This document shows, one piece after another, positions 1-6,336 of a DNA stretch of 6,336 nucleotides (its first letter is position 1; every line of letters starts with the position of its first letter). A program made the translations under genes and the position numbers. The notes beneath the pieces were generated by a model that made no database searches, had not been told where the DNA came from, and saw nothing but the letters and a program-made list of their open reading frames with translations. Location of the stretch: the NCBI GenBank assembly GCA_964547415.1, contig CAZJNX010000246.1, positions 1 through 6,336 on the forward strand, in the 5' to 3' direction. This stretch comes from CAZJNX01 sp964547415. Its GTDB lineage: Bacteria; Pseudomonadota; Alphaproteobacteria; Rhizobiales; Amorphaceae.

Positions 1-355
1 ATGCAGAACGCCGCCTAACCCAAAGTCCTGTCTCAAAACCGTGGACCGGTACATCTTCGGTGAGCTCAAGCCGGTGGGCGTTGTGGACGAGGCGCTCGAG
101 GATGGCGTCGGCGATGGTCGAGGCGCCGATGACCTCGTGCCAGGCATCGAGCGGGAGCTGGCTGGTCACGATGGTTGCCTTCCGGCCGTGGCGGTCCTCG
201 AGGATCTCGAACAGGTCGCGGCACTCGGCCGTTGCGAGCGTGGCGAGGCCCCAGTCGTCGAGGATCAGGAGGTCCATTCGGGCCAGGGTCTTGAGGATCC
301 GGGCGTAGCGGCCGTCACCCCGGGCGATGGCGGGGTCTCTCGGCATTGGAGTAGG
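1..355 (-). pseudogene. istB: IS21-family IstB helper ATPase, C-terminal remnant
   Basis: On the minus strand an open frame runs from a stop at 356-358 off the left window edge. From about 334 down to about 56 it reads as the C-terminal part of an IstB-type AAA+ ATPase: ARGDGRYARIL, then the Walker B segment LLILDDWGLA (about 245-274), EILEDRHGRKATIVTSQ (sensor-1-like), WHEVIGASTIADAILERLVH and NAHRLEL. IstB works with the IS21 transposase IstA in target-site selection. Only about 93 recognisable residues remain, against about 250 in a normal IstB. The N-terminal part with the Walker A loop is missing, because the reading frame loses IstB character near 334-346. The other end is also odd: after NAHRLELTED the frame continues VPVHGFETGLWVRRRSA to the window edge, unlike the usual short IstB tail. 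No istA is visible. The protein cannot be functional as an ATPase. It is best read as a decayed IS fragment next to the recombinase module. Confidence 0.82.
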
Positions 356-395
356 TCATCCACCTGTCGGCATACAGCTGCGGCTTCGGTCTGGC

Positions 396-1936
<1,541 letters not shown>

Positions 1937-1940
<4 letters not shown>

Positions 1941-2491
1941 CGCCGGTCCTCCCGCGTCTCCTGCGAGGCCGGATCGTCTGCCGCCCGGCCTGCCGTCTCG
2001 CGCAGGCCGAAGAAGCGCGGGCCGCTCCACCGGGTGCCGGTGATGCGCCGGGCGATCTCCGACAGGCTGCGGTACGGCGCGCCCTGCCACAGGAACCCGT
2101 CCGGGACGACCGTCACCCGGTGGACGGTGCCGCCGTAGGCGCGGACGAGGACGGAGCCGGGCTTCAGCGCTCGCTCCACCGGCACCGGCGGGACCGGCGG
2201 CGGCGCTTTCGGGACGGTAGTCTCGCCAGCCGCGCGGCGTCGCGCCCGATCCTTCGCGAGGCGCTTCAGGAAGCGAGCCGCCTCGGGATCGAGATCGCCA
2301 CAGGCTCTCGCCTGCAGCCGGTAGGCGAGGAGCCGCACGAGCAGCCATTGGGGCACCGGCGGCGGCGTCCTGCGGGTCAGCGTGCGCCAGCGCCGCTTCA
2401 GGGCGTGGAGATCGAGGGTCTCGAGGGCGGCGATCTCGGCGCGGAGGGCGGCCTGATCCTCGGGCGATCGCGGGTCGGTGGCAGGGGGCAT
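1937..2491 (-). CDS. DUF2924 domain protein, coupled to the recombinase
   Basis: A 184-aa protein recognised as DUF2924, a family of unknown function often found directly upstream of serine recombinase genes in alphaproteobacterial mobile regions (known from memory of the family). The N-terminal half (about 15-90) is helical and rich in Arg and Leu (LKRRWRTLTRRTPPPVPQWL, LVRLLAYRLQ). A proline-rich linker follows (about 94-105). The conserved C-terminal block spans 109-163 and includes LKPGSVLVR, HRVTVVPDGFLWQG and the signature IARRITGTRWSGPRFFGL. The basic character suggests nucleic-acid binding, which is inference. The start is an ATG with a GAGG-type ribosome site about 8 bases upstream. 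The stop overlaps the recombinase start by 4 bases, so the two should be co-translated. Plausible roles are an accessory or directionality factor, or a regulator of the recombinase; the sequence does not decide between them. Confidence 0.9.
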
Positions 2492-2907
2492 GATCGGATC
2501 CTCGCGGTGATGACCGACGGCTTGCCGGCACTGCCGCGCGCCCCGTCACGGACCGAGGCCGCCGGGGCTGATCGGCCCGCCGGATCCGGGGCGGGCCGTG
2601 TCTCCCATGGATGCTCGAACAGCCGCTGCAGTCCAGTCGAACCGGACCGGAGACGCGGCCAGAAAGTCGTGATGAAGGCCATGCCGGCGAGGAACACCCA
2701 AGGCTCGCCATCGCCGCTCCGGCTCCTCTCTCCGCAGAGGCGGCCGTCGTCCGCGGAAACACGGAGGCCGGGTCCGGAGACGACACCCGCGGAAGGGTGT
2801 GGATTACGCCGGCCACCGGACTCGTGCTCGTCGGCGCGGCGTGCAATCCGTTGAAACTGTGCGGCTTTCCGAGAGGAATCTCCCGTCATCCGGTGGGCGG
2901 GAACGGG
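2492..2907. other. Gene-free spacer between the recombinase module and the tRNA
   Basis: About 416 bases without a convincing gene. Open frames cross it on both strands, but they show no recognisable domain. Those reaching 2908-2983 are partly translated tRNA. The DUF2924 frame is closed upstream by a stop at 2546-2548. The stretch should contain the promoter of the DUF2924-recombinase operon, any element boundary, and the 3' trailer of the tRNA transcript. I could not pick out a confident -35/-10 pair, a U-tracted terminator or a repeat of the tRNA end. Confidence 0.6.
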
Positions 2908-2983
2908 TGGTGGGCCCGGCAGGACTCGAACCTGCAACCAGACCGTTATGAGCGGCCGGCTCTAACCATTGAGCTACAGGCCC
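2908..2983 (-). tRNA. tRNA with anticodon CAT, probably tRNA-Ile2 (AUA-reading)
   Basis: On the minus strand a complete cloverleaf can be folded. The acceptor stem is GGGCCTG with CGGGCCC (one T-G pair). The D arm is GCTC/GAGC with loop AATGGTTA. The anticodon stem is GGCCG/CGGTC around loop CTCATAA, giving anticodon CAT. The T arm is GCAGG/CCTGC with loop TTCGAGT. The discriminator is A at 2911 and CCA is encoded at 2908-2910. The body is 73 nt. The short D loop (AATGGTTAGAGC) and GC-only outer acceptor pairs resemble bacterial tRNA-Ile2 (ileX type), whose C34 is changed to lysidine by TilS so that it reads AUA. Elongator tRNA-Met shares the anticodon, so the amino-acid identity is inference; initiator tRNA does not fit. 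The 3' end faces the recombinase module. Confidence 0.93.
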
Positions 2984-3072
2984 GTGCGATGCCTTCGGGC
3001 GCCGTTCAGGCGCGTGCCGCAAGGTATCGCCGGACGGTGGCGGGTGTCCACACCGACGGCGGCCGAAAGGAT

Positions 3073-3077
3073 GGAGG
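3073..3077 (+). promoter_or_regulatory. Ribosome binding site of the SIMPL gene
   Basis: GGAGG lies 6 bases before the ATG at 3084. It supports this start over any internal one and keeps the complete signal peptide. Confidence 0.7.
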
Positions 3078-3083
3078 CAGGCG

Positions 3084-3809
3084 ATGCGGTTTCTCGAAGG
3101 GGTCTTCGCGGCGGGGCTGGCGGTGGCGGCGCTCGCGGCGGCGGGGCCGGCGGCGGCCGAGGCCGAGCAGCGGACGGTCCTCGTGCGGGGCGTCGGCAGC
3201 GCTGCGGCCGCCCCGGACATGGCGACGGTCGAGGCGGGCGTGGCGACCGCCGCGGCGACCGCCGCCGAGGCCCTCGCGGGCAACAGCGCGGCGATGGCCG
3301 CCGTGTTCGAGGCCCTGCGCGAGGCGGGCATCGCCGAGCGGGACATGCGCACGGTCGATTTCTCGATCTCGCCCCGCTACGCCGACCGCCGCATGGACGA
3401 GCCCGACGACGGGCCGCCCCGCATCGTCGGCTACCGGGTGGACAACGCCGTCAGCGTCCGGGTGCGCGACCTCGGGCAGCTCGGCCCCCTCCTCGACACG
3501 CTCGTCTCCTCGGGGGCGAACCGGATCTCCGCGATCTCCTTCGGCATCGCCGACGAAGCCGAGGTGCTCGCCGAGGCACGGCGCGCGGCCGTCCGCGACG
3601 CCGCCGGCAAGGCGCGGCTCTACGCCGAGGCGGCGGGGGTGGCGCTCGGGCCCGTCCTCGCCATCGACGACACGGGGGGCGGCATGCCGCGGCCAGCGCC
3701 CATGAGGCGGGCGGCCGCGATGGACGCGACGGCCGTTCCCGTGGCGGGCGGCGAGACGACGGTGACGGCCAGCGTCACCATCACCTGGGCGATCGCGGAC
3801 GGCCGGTAG
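3084..3809 (+). CDS. Exported SIMPL (DUF541) domain protein
   Basis: A 241-aa protein of the SIMPL/DUF541 family, which includes the Brucella periplasmic antigen BP26. The molecular role of the family is poorly defined; members are exported and some form oligomeric rings. Residues 1 to about 26 form a signal peptide (MRFLEG, then a long Ala/Leu/Val run, with likely cleavage near AAAEA-EQ). The mature part shows the family pattern: VLVRGVGSA and PDMATVEAGV (32-53), a central VDFSISPRY (91-99), NAVSVRVRDL (121-130), ANRISAISFGI (145-155), a conserved Ala/Arg helix AVRDAAGKARLYAEAAGV (169-186), and a final beta strand VTASVTITWAI (228-237). The ATG at 3084 has a GGAGG ribosome site (3073-3077) 6 bases upstream. 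It is transcribed away from the tRNA and appears monocistronic. No terminator with a T tract was found downstream. Confidence 0.9.
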   Translation: MRFLEGVFAAGLAVAALAAAGPAAAEAEQRTVLVRGVGSAAAAPDMATVEAGVATAAATAAEALAGNSAAMAAVFEALREAGIAERDMRTVDFSISPRYADRRMDEPDDGPPRIVGYRVDNAVSVRVRDLGQLGPLLDTLVSSGANRISAISFGIADEAEVLAEARRAAVRDAAGKARLYAEAAGVALGPVLAIDDTGGGMPRPAPMRRAAAMDATAVPVAGGETTVTASVTITWAIADGR

Positions 3810-3968
3810 CCGCTTGCCGGCGCATGGCGCTCCGCAGACGCCGTCGGTCGATCCCGGGGCGCGGTGCCCGGACGTGCGCGCGTGCCCGGACCGAGCCGGT
3901 CGCTCGTGGGGACCCGGGACGCCTCGAGCGATCGCTGGCGGGGGGCAGCTGCGGCCATCCGCGAGGGG

Positions 3969-4073
3969 ATGAACGTCCGTCGGACGCGTCAGGATCCGGT
4001 GGTCGTCAACCTCGGGATCGAGCCGGTGGAGAAGCCCGAAGAGGGCCGCTGGGTGGACGACATCCACGGGTGA
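3969..4073 (+). CDS. Possible small protein, 34 aa, unrecognised
   Basis: A short frame from ATG 3969 to TGA 4071-4073, beginning MNVRRTRQDPVVVNLG and ending GRWVDDIHG. I do not recognise it. In its favour, almost every codon ends in G or C and the composition (Val, Asp, Glu, Arg) looks protein-like rather than like the Arg/Pro/Ala-rich shadow frames nearby. It also fills the space between the SIMPL gene and the convergent cytochrome gene, ending 15 bases before the latter's stop. Against it, it is very short, and the only purine-rich stretch (GAGGGG) touches the ATG, too close for a normal ribosome site. The frame is open further upstream with GTG candidates at 3906 and 3864, which would give up to 69 aa. 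It may also be chance. Confidence 0.3.
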   Translation: MNVRRTRQDPVVVNLGIEPVEKPEEGRWVDDIHG

Positions 4074-4088
4074 CCGGGCGCCGCCGTC

Positions 4089-4994
4089 TCACTGCGGGCC
4101 GGGGACGGGCGGCGTCGCCTTCAGGTAGGCGGCGACGGCGGCCCGGTCCTCCGCCGGCAGCCGCGCCCAGTTGTCCACGACCGGGCCCATCGTGCCGCCC
4201 ACCGAATCGAAATCCGGGGTGAAGCCGGTCTCGAGGAGGTAGGCGATGTCGGCCGCCGACCAGTCGCCGATCCCCTCGCGCGAGGAGGAGATGTTCGGGA
4301 CGAACCCGTCCCCCTCGAGGCTCGGCGCGCCCGCCAGCCAGCGGGCCATGTCGAGGCCGAAGATGCGGGTGCGCGGGGCGTGGCACTCCCCGCAGTGGCC
4401 GAGGGCGACCGTCAGGTATTCCCCGCGGGCGATCTCACCGTCCGTCTCCGTCGGCGGGGGCGGGTCGTGCTCGGCGGCAAGACGCTTCCAAAGACCGATG
4501 CCCCGCCGCCAGTCGAACGGAAAGGCGACCTCGGACGGTGGAGGCACCGCCTCGCTCGGCGGGAGGGTGCGCAGGTACGCGTCGAGGTCGATGGCGTCCG
4601 TCAGGCGCATGTGGCGGTAGGAGGTCCACGGGAAGGAGGGGTAGTAGTGGACCCCATCCGGCGAGACGCCGCGGACCACCGCGTTCACGAGGTCGAGGGT
4701 GGACCACCCGCCGATCCCGGCCACGGGGTCGGGCGAGATGTTGGGCGCGACGAACGTGCCGACGGGGCTTTCGAGCGCCAGCCCGCCCGACAGGACGAGC
4801 CGCTGGTCCCCCCGCGCGCCCGGCGCGGCGTGGCAGGACCCGCAGCCCGCCGCGAGGAAGACGCGCTCGCCGTTGGCCGCATCCGCGGCGTGGTCGGGCA
4901 GGTCCGCGGCGGTGAGCGTCCGCGGTGCGGTCGCGAGCCAGAGGAGCGCCAGGACCGCGGCGAGCGCGAGGACGGCGCCGGTGAGCCAGCGCAC
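4089..4994 (-). CDS. Diheme cytochrome c, exported or membrane-anchored
   Basis: A 301-aa c-type cytochrome with two class I domains. Residues 1 to about 22 (MRWLTGAVLALAAVLALLWL) form a signal peptide or uncleaved anchor, so it works on the periplasmic side. Heme 1 attaches at CGSCH (51-55) with Met129 in YRHMRL as candidate sixth ligand. Heme 2 attaches at CGECH (201-205) with Met269 in GGTMGP. The repeats VAPNISPDP (82-90) and VPNISSSREGIGDWS (232-246) and the segment GVSPDGVHYYPSFPWTSY are typical of diheme cytochromes (COG2010) that accept electrons from periplasmic dehydrogenases; the donor here is unknown. The start is GTG at 4992-4994, 7 bases after the stop of the upstream cytochrome gene, with only a weak ribosome site, so it is probably translated by coupling. 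No later start would keep the export signal. It is the second gene of a two-cytochrome operon. Confidence 0.88.
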   Translation of the reverse strand: MRWLTGAVLALAAVLALLWLATAPRTLTAADLPDHAADAANGERVFLAAGCGSCHAAPGARGDQRLVLSGGLALESPVGTFVAPNISPDPVAGIGGWSTLDLVNAVVRGVSPDGVHYYPSFPWTSYRHMRLTDAIDLDAYLRTLPPSEAVPPPSEVAFPFDWRRGIGLWKRLAAEHDPPPPTETDGEIARGEYLTVALGHCGECHAPRTRIFGLDMARWLAGAPSLEGDGFVPNISSSREGIGDWSAADIAYLLETGFTPDFDSVGGTMGPVVDNWARLPAEDRAAVAAYLKATPPVPGPQ

Positions 4995-5001
4995 GGCGGG
5001 C

Positions 5002-5499
5002 TCAGTTCTTCTCGGCGCGGAAGTCCGTGTGGCAGGCCCGGCAGGTGCCGCCGAGATCCCGGAAGGAGGCGCGGAAGGCGTCGAGCCCCTCCGCCGTCGC
5101 CGGGATCGCGGCCTCGGCGGCGGCCACCATGTCGTTGGTGTCCTTCTCGAACACGTCCCACCGCTCCCAGATGGCCGGAAGGGCGCGCGTCTCGTGGCCG
5201 GTCTCGCTGCCCTCCGGGAAGAGGGTGAGGAAGACCCGGCCGTTATCGGCGATGACGACGAGGGCGGCCTCGGCCGCCGCCGCGTCCCAGGCGATCTCGC
5301 CCTTCGCGATGCCGCCGAGGGTCTTGGTGTTCTCGCCGATCTCGTCCATCAGCTCCCAGCGCACCACCTGGGGCGGCTTCTCGCCCGTGGTGGCGGCCGC
5401 AGCGGCCGCGTGCTCGTGCCCCTCGTGGGCGAGCGCGACGAAGGCGGTCGCCATCATCGCCCCGCCGAAGGCGAGCCCCGTCGAGATCGTGCGGATCAT
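5002..5499 (-). CDS. Class II cytochrome c (cytochrome c556/c' family)
   Basis: A 165-aa exported cytochrome of the four-helix c'/c556 class. A signal peptide spans residues 1 to about 24 (MIRTISTGLAFGGAMMATAFVALA). It is followed by a His-containing stretch HEGHEH (25-30) and an Ala-rich linker. The fold then runs from WELMDEIGENTKTLGGIAKGE (48-68), through FPEGSETGHETRALPAIWERWDVFE (94-118), to the heme site CRACHTDFR at 153-161, close to the C-terminus as expected for class II. Met51 is in the place of the c556 sixth ligand, suggesting a low-spin electron carrier rather than a gas-binding c'. The ATG is preceded by GGAAGGG about 6 bases upstream. It is first in an operon with the diheme cytochrome, so the two probably exchange electrons. 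No matching dehydrogenase is in view. Confidence 0.88.
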   Translation of the reverse strand: MIRTISTGLAFGGAMMATAFVALAHEGHEHAAAAAATTGEKPPQVVRWELMDEIGENTKTLGGIAKGEIAWDAAAAEAALVVIADNGRVFLTLFPEGSETGHETRALPAIWERWDVFEKDTNDMVAAAEAAIPATAEGLDAFRASFRDLGGTCRACHTDFRAEKN

Positions 5500-5547
5500 G
5501 TCGGCCCTTCCCCGTTCGACCTGTTCCAGATCTCATCAAGGCACGGG

Positions 5548-5572
5548 GGCGGCCCGCCCGCAAGGGCCCGCC
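5548..5572. repeat. Imperfect GC-rich inverted repeat in the divergent spacer
   Basis: Arms GGCGGCCC (5548-5555) and GGGCCCGCC (5564-5572) pair with one unpaired base around an 8-base loop (GCCCGCAA). It lies between the cytochrome operon (start 5499) and the mmsA-like gene (start 5699). It could be an operator or a hairpin in the 5' leader of the cytochrome transcript. There is no T tract on either side, so it does not look like a terminator. In DNA this GC-rich such repeats can also occur by chance. Confidence 0.4.
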
Positions 5573-5609
5573 GCTCACGCTGCCGTCATCGGTGCGGCGC
5601 GCCCGTGCT

Positions 5610-5638
5610 TTGCAGCGCCGCCGGGCTCGGGCTAGAGA
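5610..5638 (+). promoter_or_regulatory. Candidate sigma-70 promoter for the mmsA-like gene
   Basis: TTGCAG (5610-5615) and TAGAGA (5633-5638) are separated by exactly 17 bases. The TTG and TA..A cores are kept but the rest departs from consensus. Position and spacing suit transcription of the gene at 5699, with a leader of about 55 bases. It is weak evidence from pattern alone. Confidence 0.3.
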
Positions 5639-5688
5639 CGGGCGCAAGAGATGGACGACGGGCGGCCCGCGATCCAGCGGCCGGACAG

Positions 5689-5695
5689 GGAGAGG
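5689..5695 (+). promoter_or_regulatory. Ribosome binding site deciding the mmsA start
   Basis: The purine run GGGAGAGG just before the ATG at 5699 supports this start. The in-frame ATG at 5651 has only GCAAGAG directly against it. Confidence 0.55.
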
Positions 5696-5698
5696 ACG

Positions 5699-6336
5699 AT
5701 GCGCGAGATCGGTCACTTCATCGGGGGCAAGCGGGTCGCCGGCCAGTCGGGCCGCACCGCGGACGTGTTCGACCCGGCGACCGGGGAGGTCCAGGCGAAG
5801 GTGGCGCTCGCCTCCACGGGCGAGGTGGAGGCGGCGATCCGCAACGCCGCGGAGGCCCAGCCCGCCTGGGCCGCCACCAACCCGCAGCGGCGCGCCCGCG
5901 TCCTCATGAAGTTCGTGGAGCTCCTCAACCGCGACATGGACGCCATCGCCGACATGCTCTCCGCCGAGCACGGCAAGACCCTGCCGGACGCCCGCGGCGA
6001 CATTCAGCGCGGCCTCGAGGTGTGCGAGTTCGCCATCGGCATCCCCCACCTCCTGAAGGGCGAGTTCACCGAAAGCGCCGGGCCCGGCATCGACATGTAT
6101 TCCATGCGCCAGCCCCTCGGCGTGGTGGCCGGGATCACCCCGTTCAACTTCCCGGCCATGATCCCGATGTGGATGTTCGCGCCCGCCATCGCCTGTGGCA
6201 ACGCCTTCATCCTGAAGCCGTCCGAGCGGGACCCGTCGGTACCGATGATCCTCGCCGAGCTGATGATGGAGGCGGGCCTGCCGGCCGGCATCCTCAACGT
6301 CGTCAACGGCGACAAGGAGGCGGTGGACGCCATCCT
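5699..6336 (+). CDS. mmsA: Methylmalonate-semialdehyde dehydrogenase (CoA-acylating), 5' part
   Basis: The first 212 residues of an aldehyde dehydrogenase of the MmsA/IolA type; the gene runs off the right edge. The enzyme converts methylmalonate semialdehyde or malonate semialdehyde with CoA and NAD+ to propionyl- or acetyl-CoA, releasing the carboxyl carbon, in valine and sometimes inositol breakdown in the cytosol. Diagnostic pieces are HFIGGKRVAG (6-15), VFDPATGEV (23-31), SAEHGKTLPDARGDIQRGLE (88-107), VCEFAIGIPHLLKGEF (108-123), GVVAGITPFNFPAMIPMWMF (141-160) and the NAD-binding LKPSERDPS with Lys173. The catalytic Cys and roughly 285 residues lie outside. The ATG at 5699 has a strong GGGAG/GAGG ribosome site; an in-frame ATG at 5651 would add 16 residues of no ALDH character with a poor site. 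It is divergent from the cytochrome operon. The valine versus inositol role cannot be settled without downstream genes. Confidence 0.93.
   Translation, partial: MREIGHFIGGKRVAGQSGRTADVFDPATGEVQAKVALASTGEVEAAIRNAAEAQPAWAATNPQRRARVLMKFVELLNRDMDAIADMLSAEHGKTLPDARGDIQRGLEVCEFAIGIPHLLKGEFTESAGPGIDMYSMRQPLGVVAGITPFNFPAMIPMWMFAPAIACGNAFILKPSERDPSVPMILAELMMEAGLPAGILNVVNGDKEAVDAI

Noticed and set aside
1941..2846. Long in-frame extension of the recombinase, which would give an 816-aa protein
   Set aside because: The extension runs through the DUF2924 gene in another frame, is rich in Arg/Pro/Ser with no domain, and the catalytic fold begins right after the ATG at 1940.
2999..3013. Small perfect hairpin GCGCC/GGCGC upstream of the tRNA
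   Set aside because: It has a five-base stem in very GC-rich DNA, no T tract, and lies on the 5' side of the tRNA, so it is neither a terminator nor a clear operator.
2398..3352. Minus-strand open frames containing VRVLPGPP and VAQWLEPAAHNGLVAGSSPAGPT
   Set aside because: These phrases are translations of the tRNA gene itself, a well-known false-gene artefact.
2611..3705. 364-aa plus-strand open frame containing WARQDSNLQPDRYERPALTIEL
   Set aside because: It translates the reverse of the tRNA and then reads out of frame through the SIMPL gene.
3006..4222. Large frames on both strands over the SIMPL gene (353 aa minus, 417 aa plus)
   Set aside because: They are Arg/Gly/Pro-rich shadows. The frame at 3084 has the signal peptide, ribosome site and SIMPL motifs.
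5243..6049. 268-aa minus-strand frame across the divergent spacer
   Set aside because: It covers mmsA antisense and the cytochrome c556 gene out of frame, and has no recognisable domain.

Overview
This is a GC-rich, gene-dense window. High third-position GC, the gene families present (SIMPL protein, class II cytochrome c, MmsA, a recombinase-DUF2924 pair) and the tRNA sequence point to an alphaproteobacterium, probably of the Hyphomicrobiales (Rhizobiales). This placement is inference from style and gene content; no phylogenetic marker is present.

Left part (1 to about 2500) is accessory DNA, all coding on the minus strand. It holds the C-terminal remnant of an IS21-type IstB helper ATPase (1-355, Walker B present, Walker A gone). 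Immediately beside it is an intact large serine recombinase of 514 aa (396-1940). Upstream of that, overlapping by an ATGA, is a DUF2924 protein of 184 aa (1937-2491). The recombinase and DUF2924 genes form one translationally coupled unit. Its cargo and its attachment sites are not identifiable in the window.

Middle part: 2492-2907 has no convincing gene. A minus-strand tRNA with anticodon CAT follows (2908-2983, CCA encoded). It resembles the AUA-reading tRNA-Ile2 more than elongator tRNA-Met. Its 3' end faces the recombinase module, so it is a candidate integration site, but no matching repeat is visible here.

Right part (3084-6336) looks like chromosomal backbone. It carries a plus-strand exported SIMPL/DUF541 protein (3084-3809) and a possible very small ORF (3969-4073). 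Next is a minus-strand two-gene operon: a class II c-type cytochrome of the c556 kind (5002-5499) and then a diheme cytochrome c (4089-4994). Both are exported, so they probably form a periplasmic or membrane-anchored electron-transfer module. Divergent from it, the 5' part of a plus-strand methylmalonate-semialdehyde dehydrogenase gene (mmsA family) starts at 5699 and runs off the window. The 199-bp divergent spacer holds a GC-rich imperfect hairpin and a weak candidate promoter.

No CRISPR array, rRNA or complete insertion sequence was seen. The least characterised element is the DUF2924-serine recombinase pair beside the tRNA. It is a recurrent but poorly explained mobile module, so I present it as a lead rather than a demonstrated new system.
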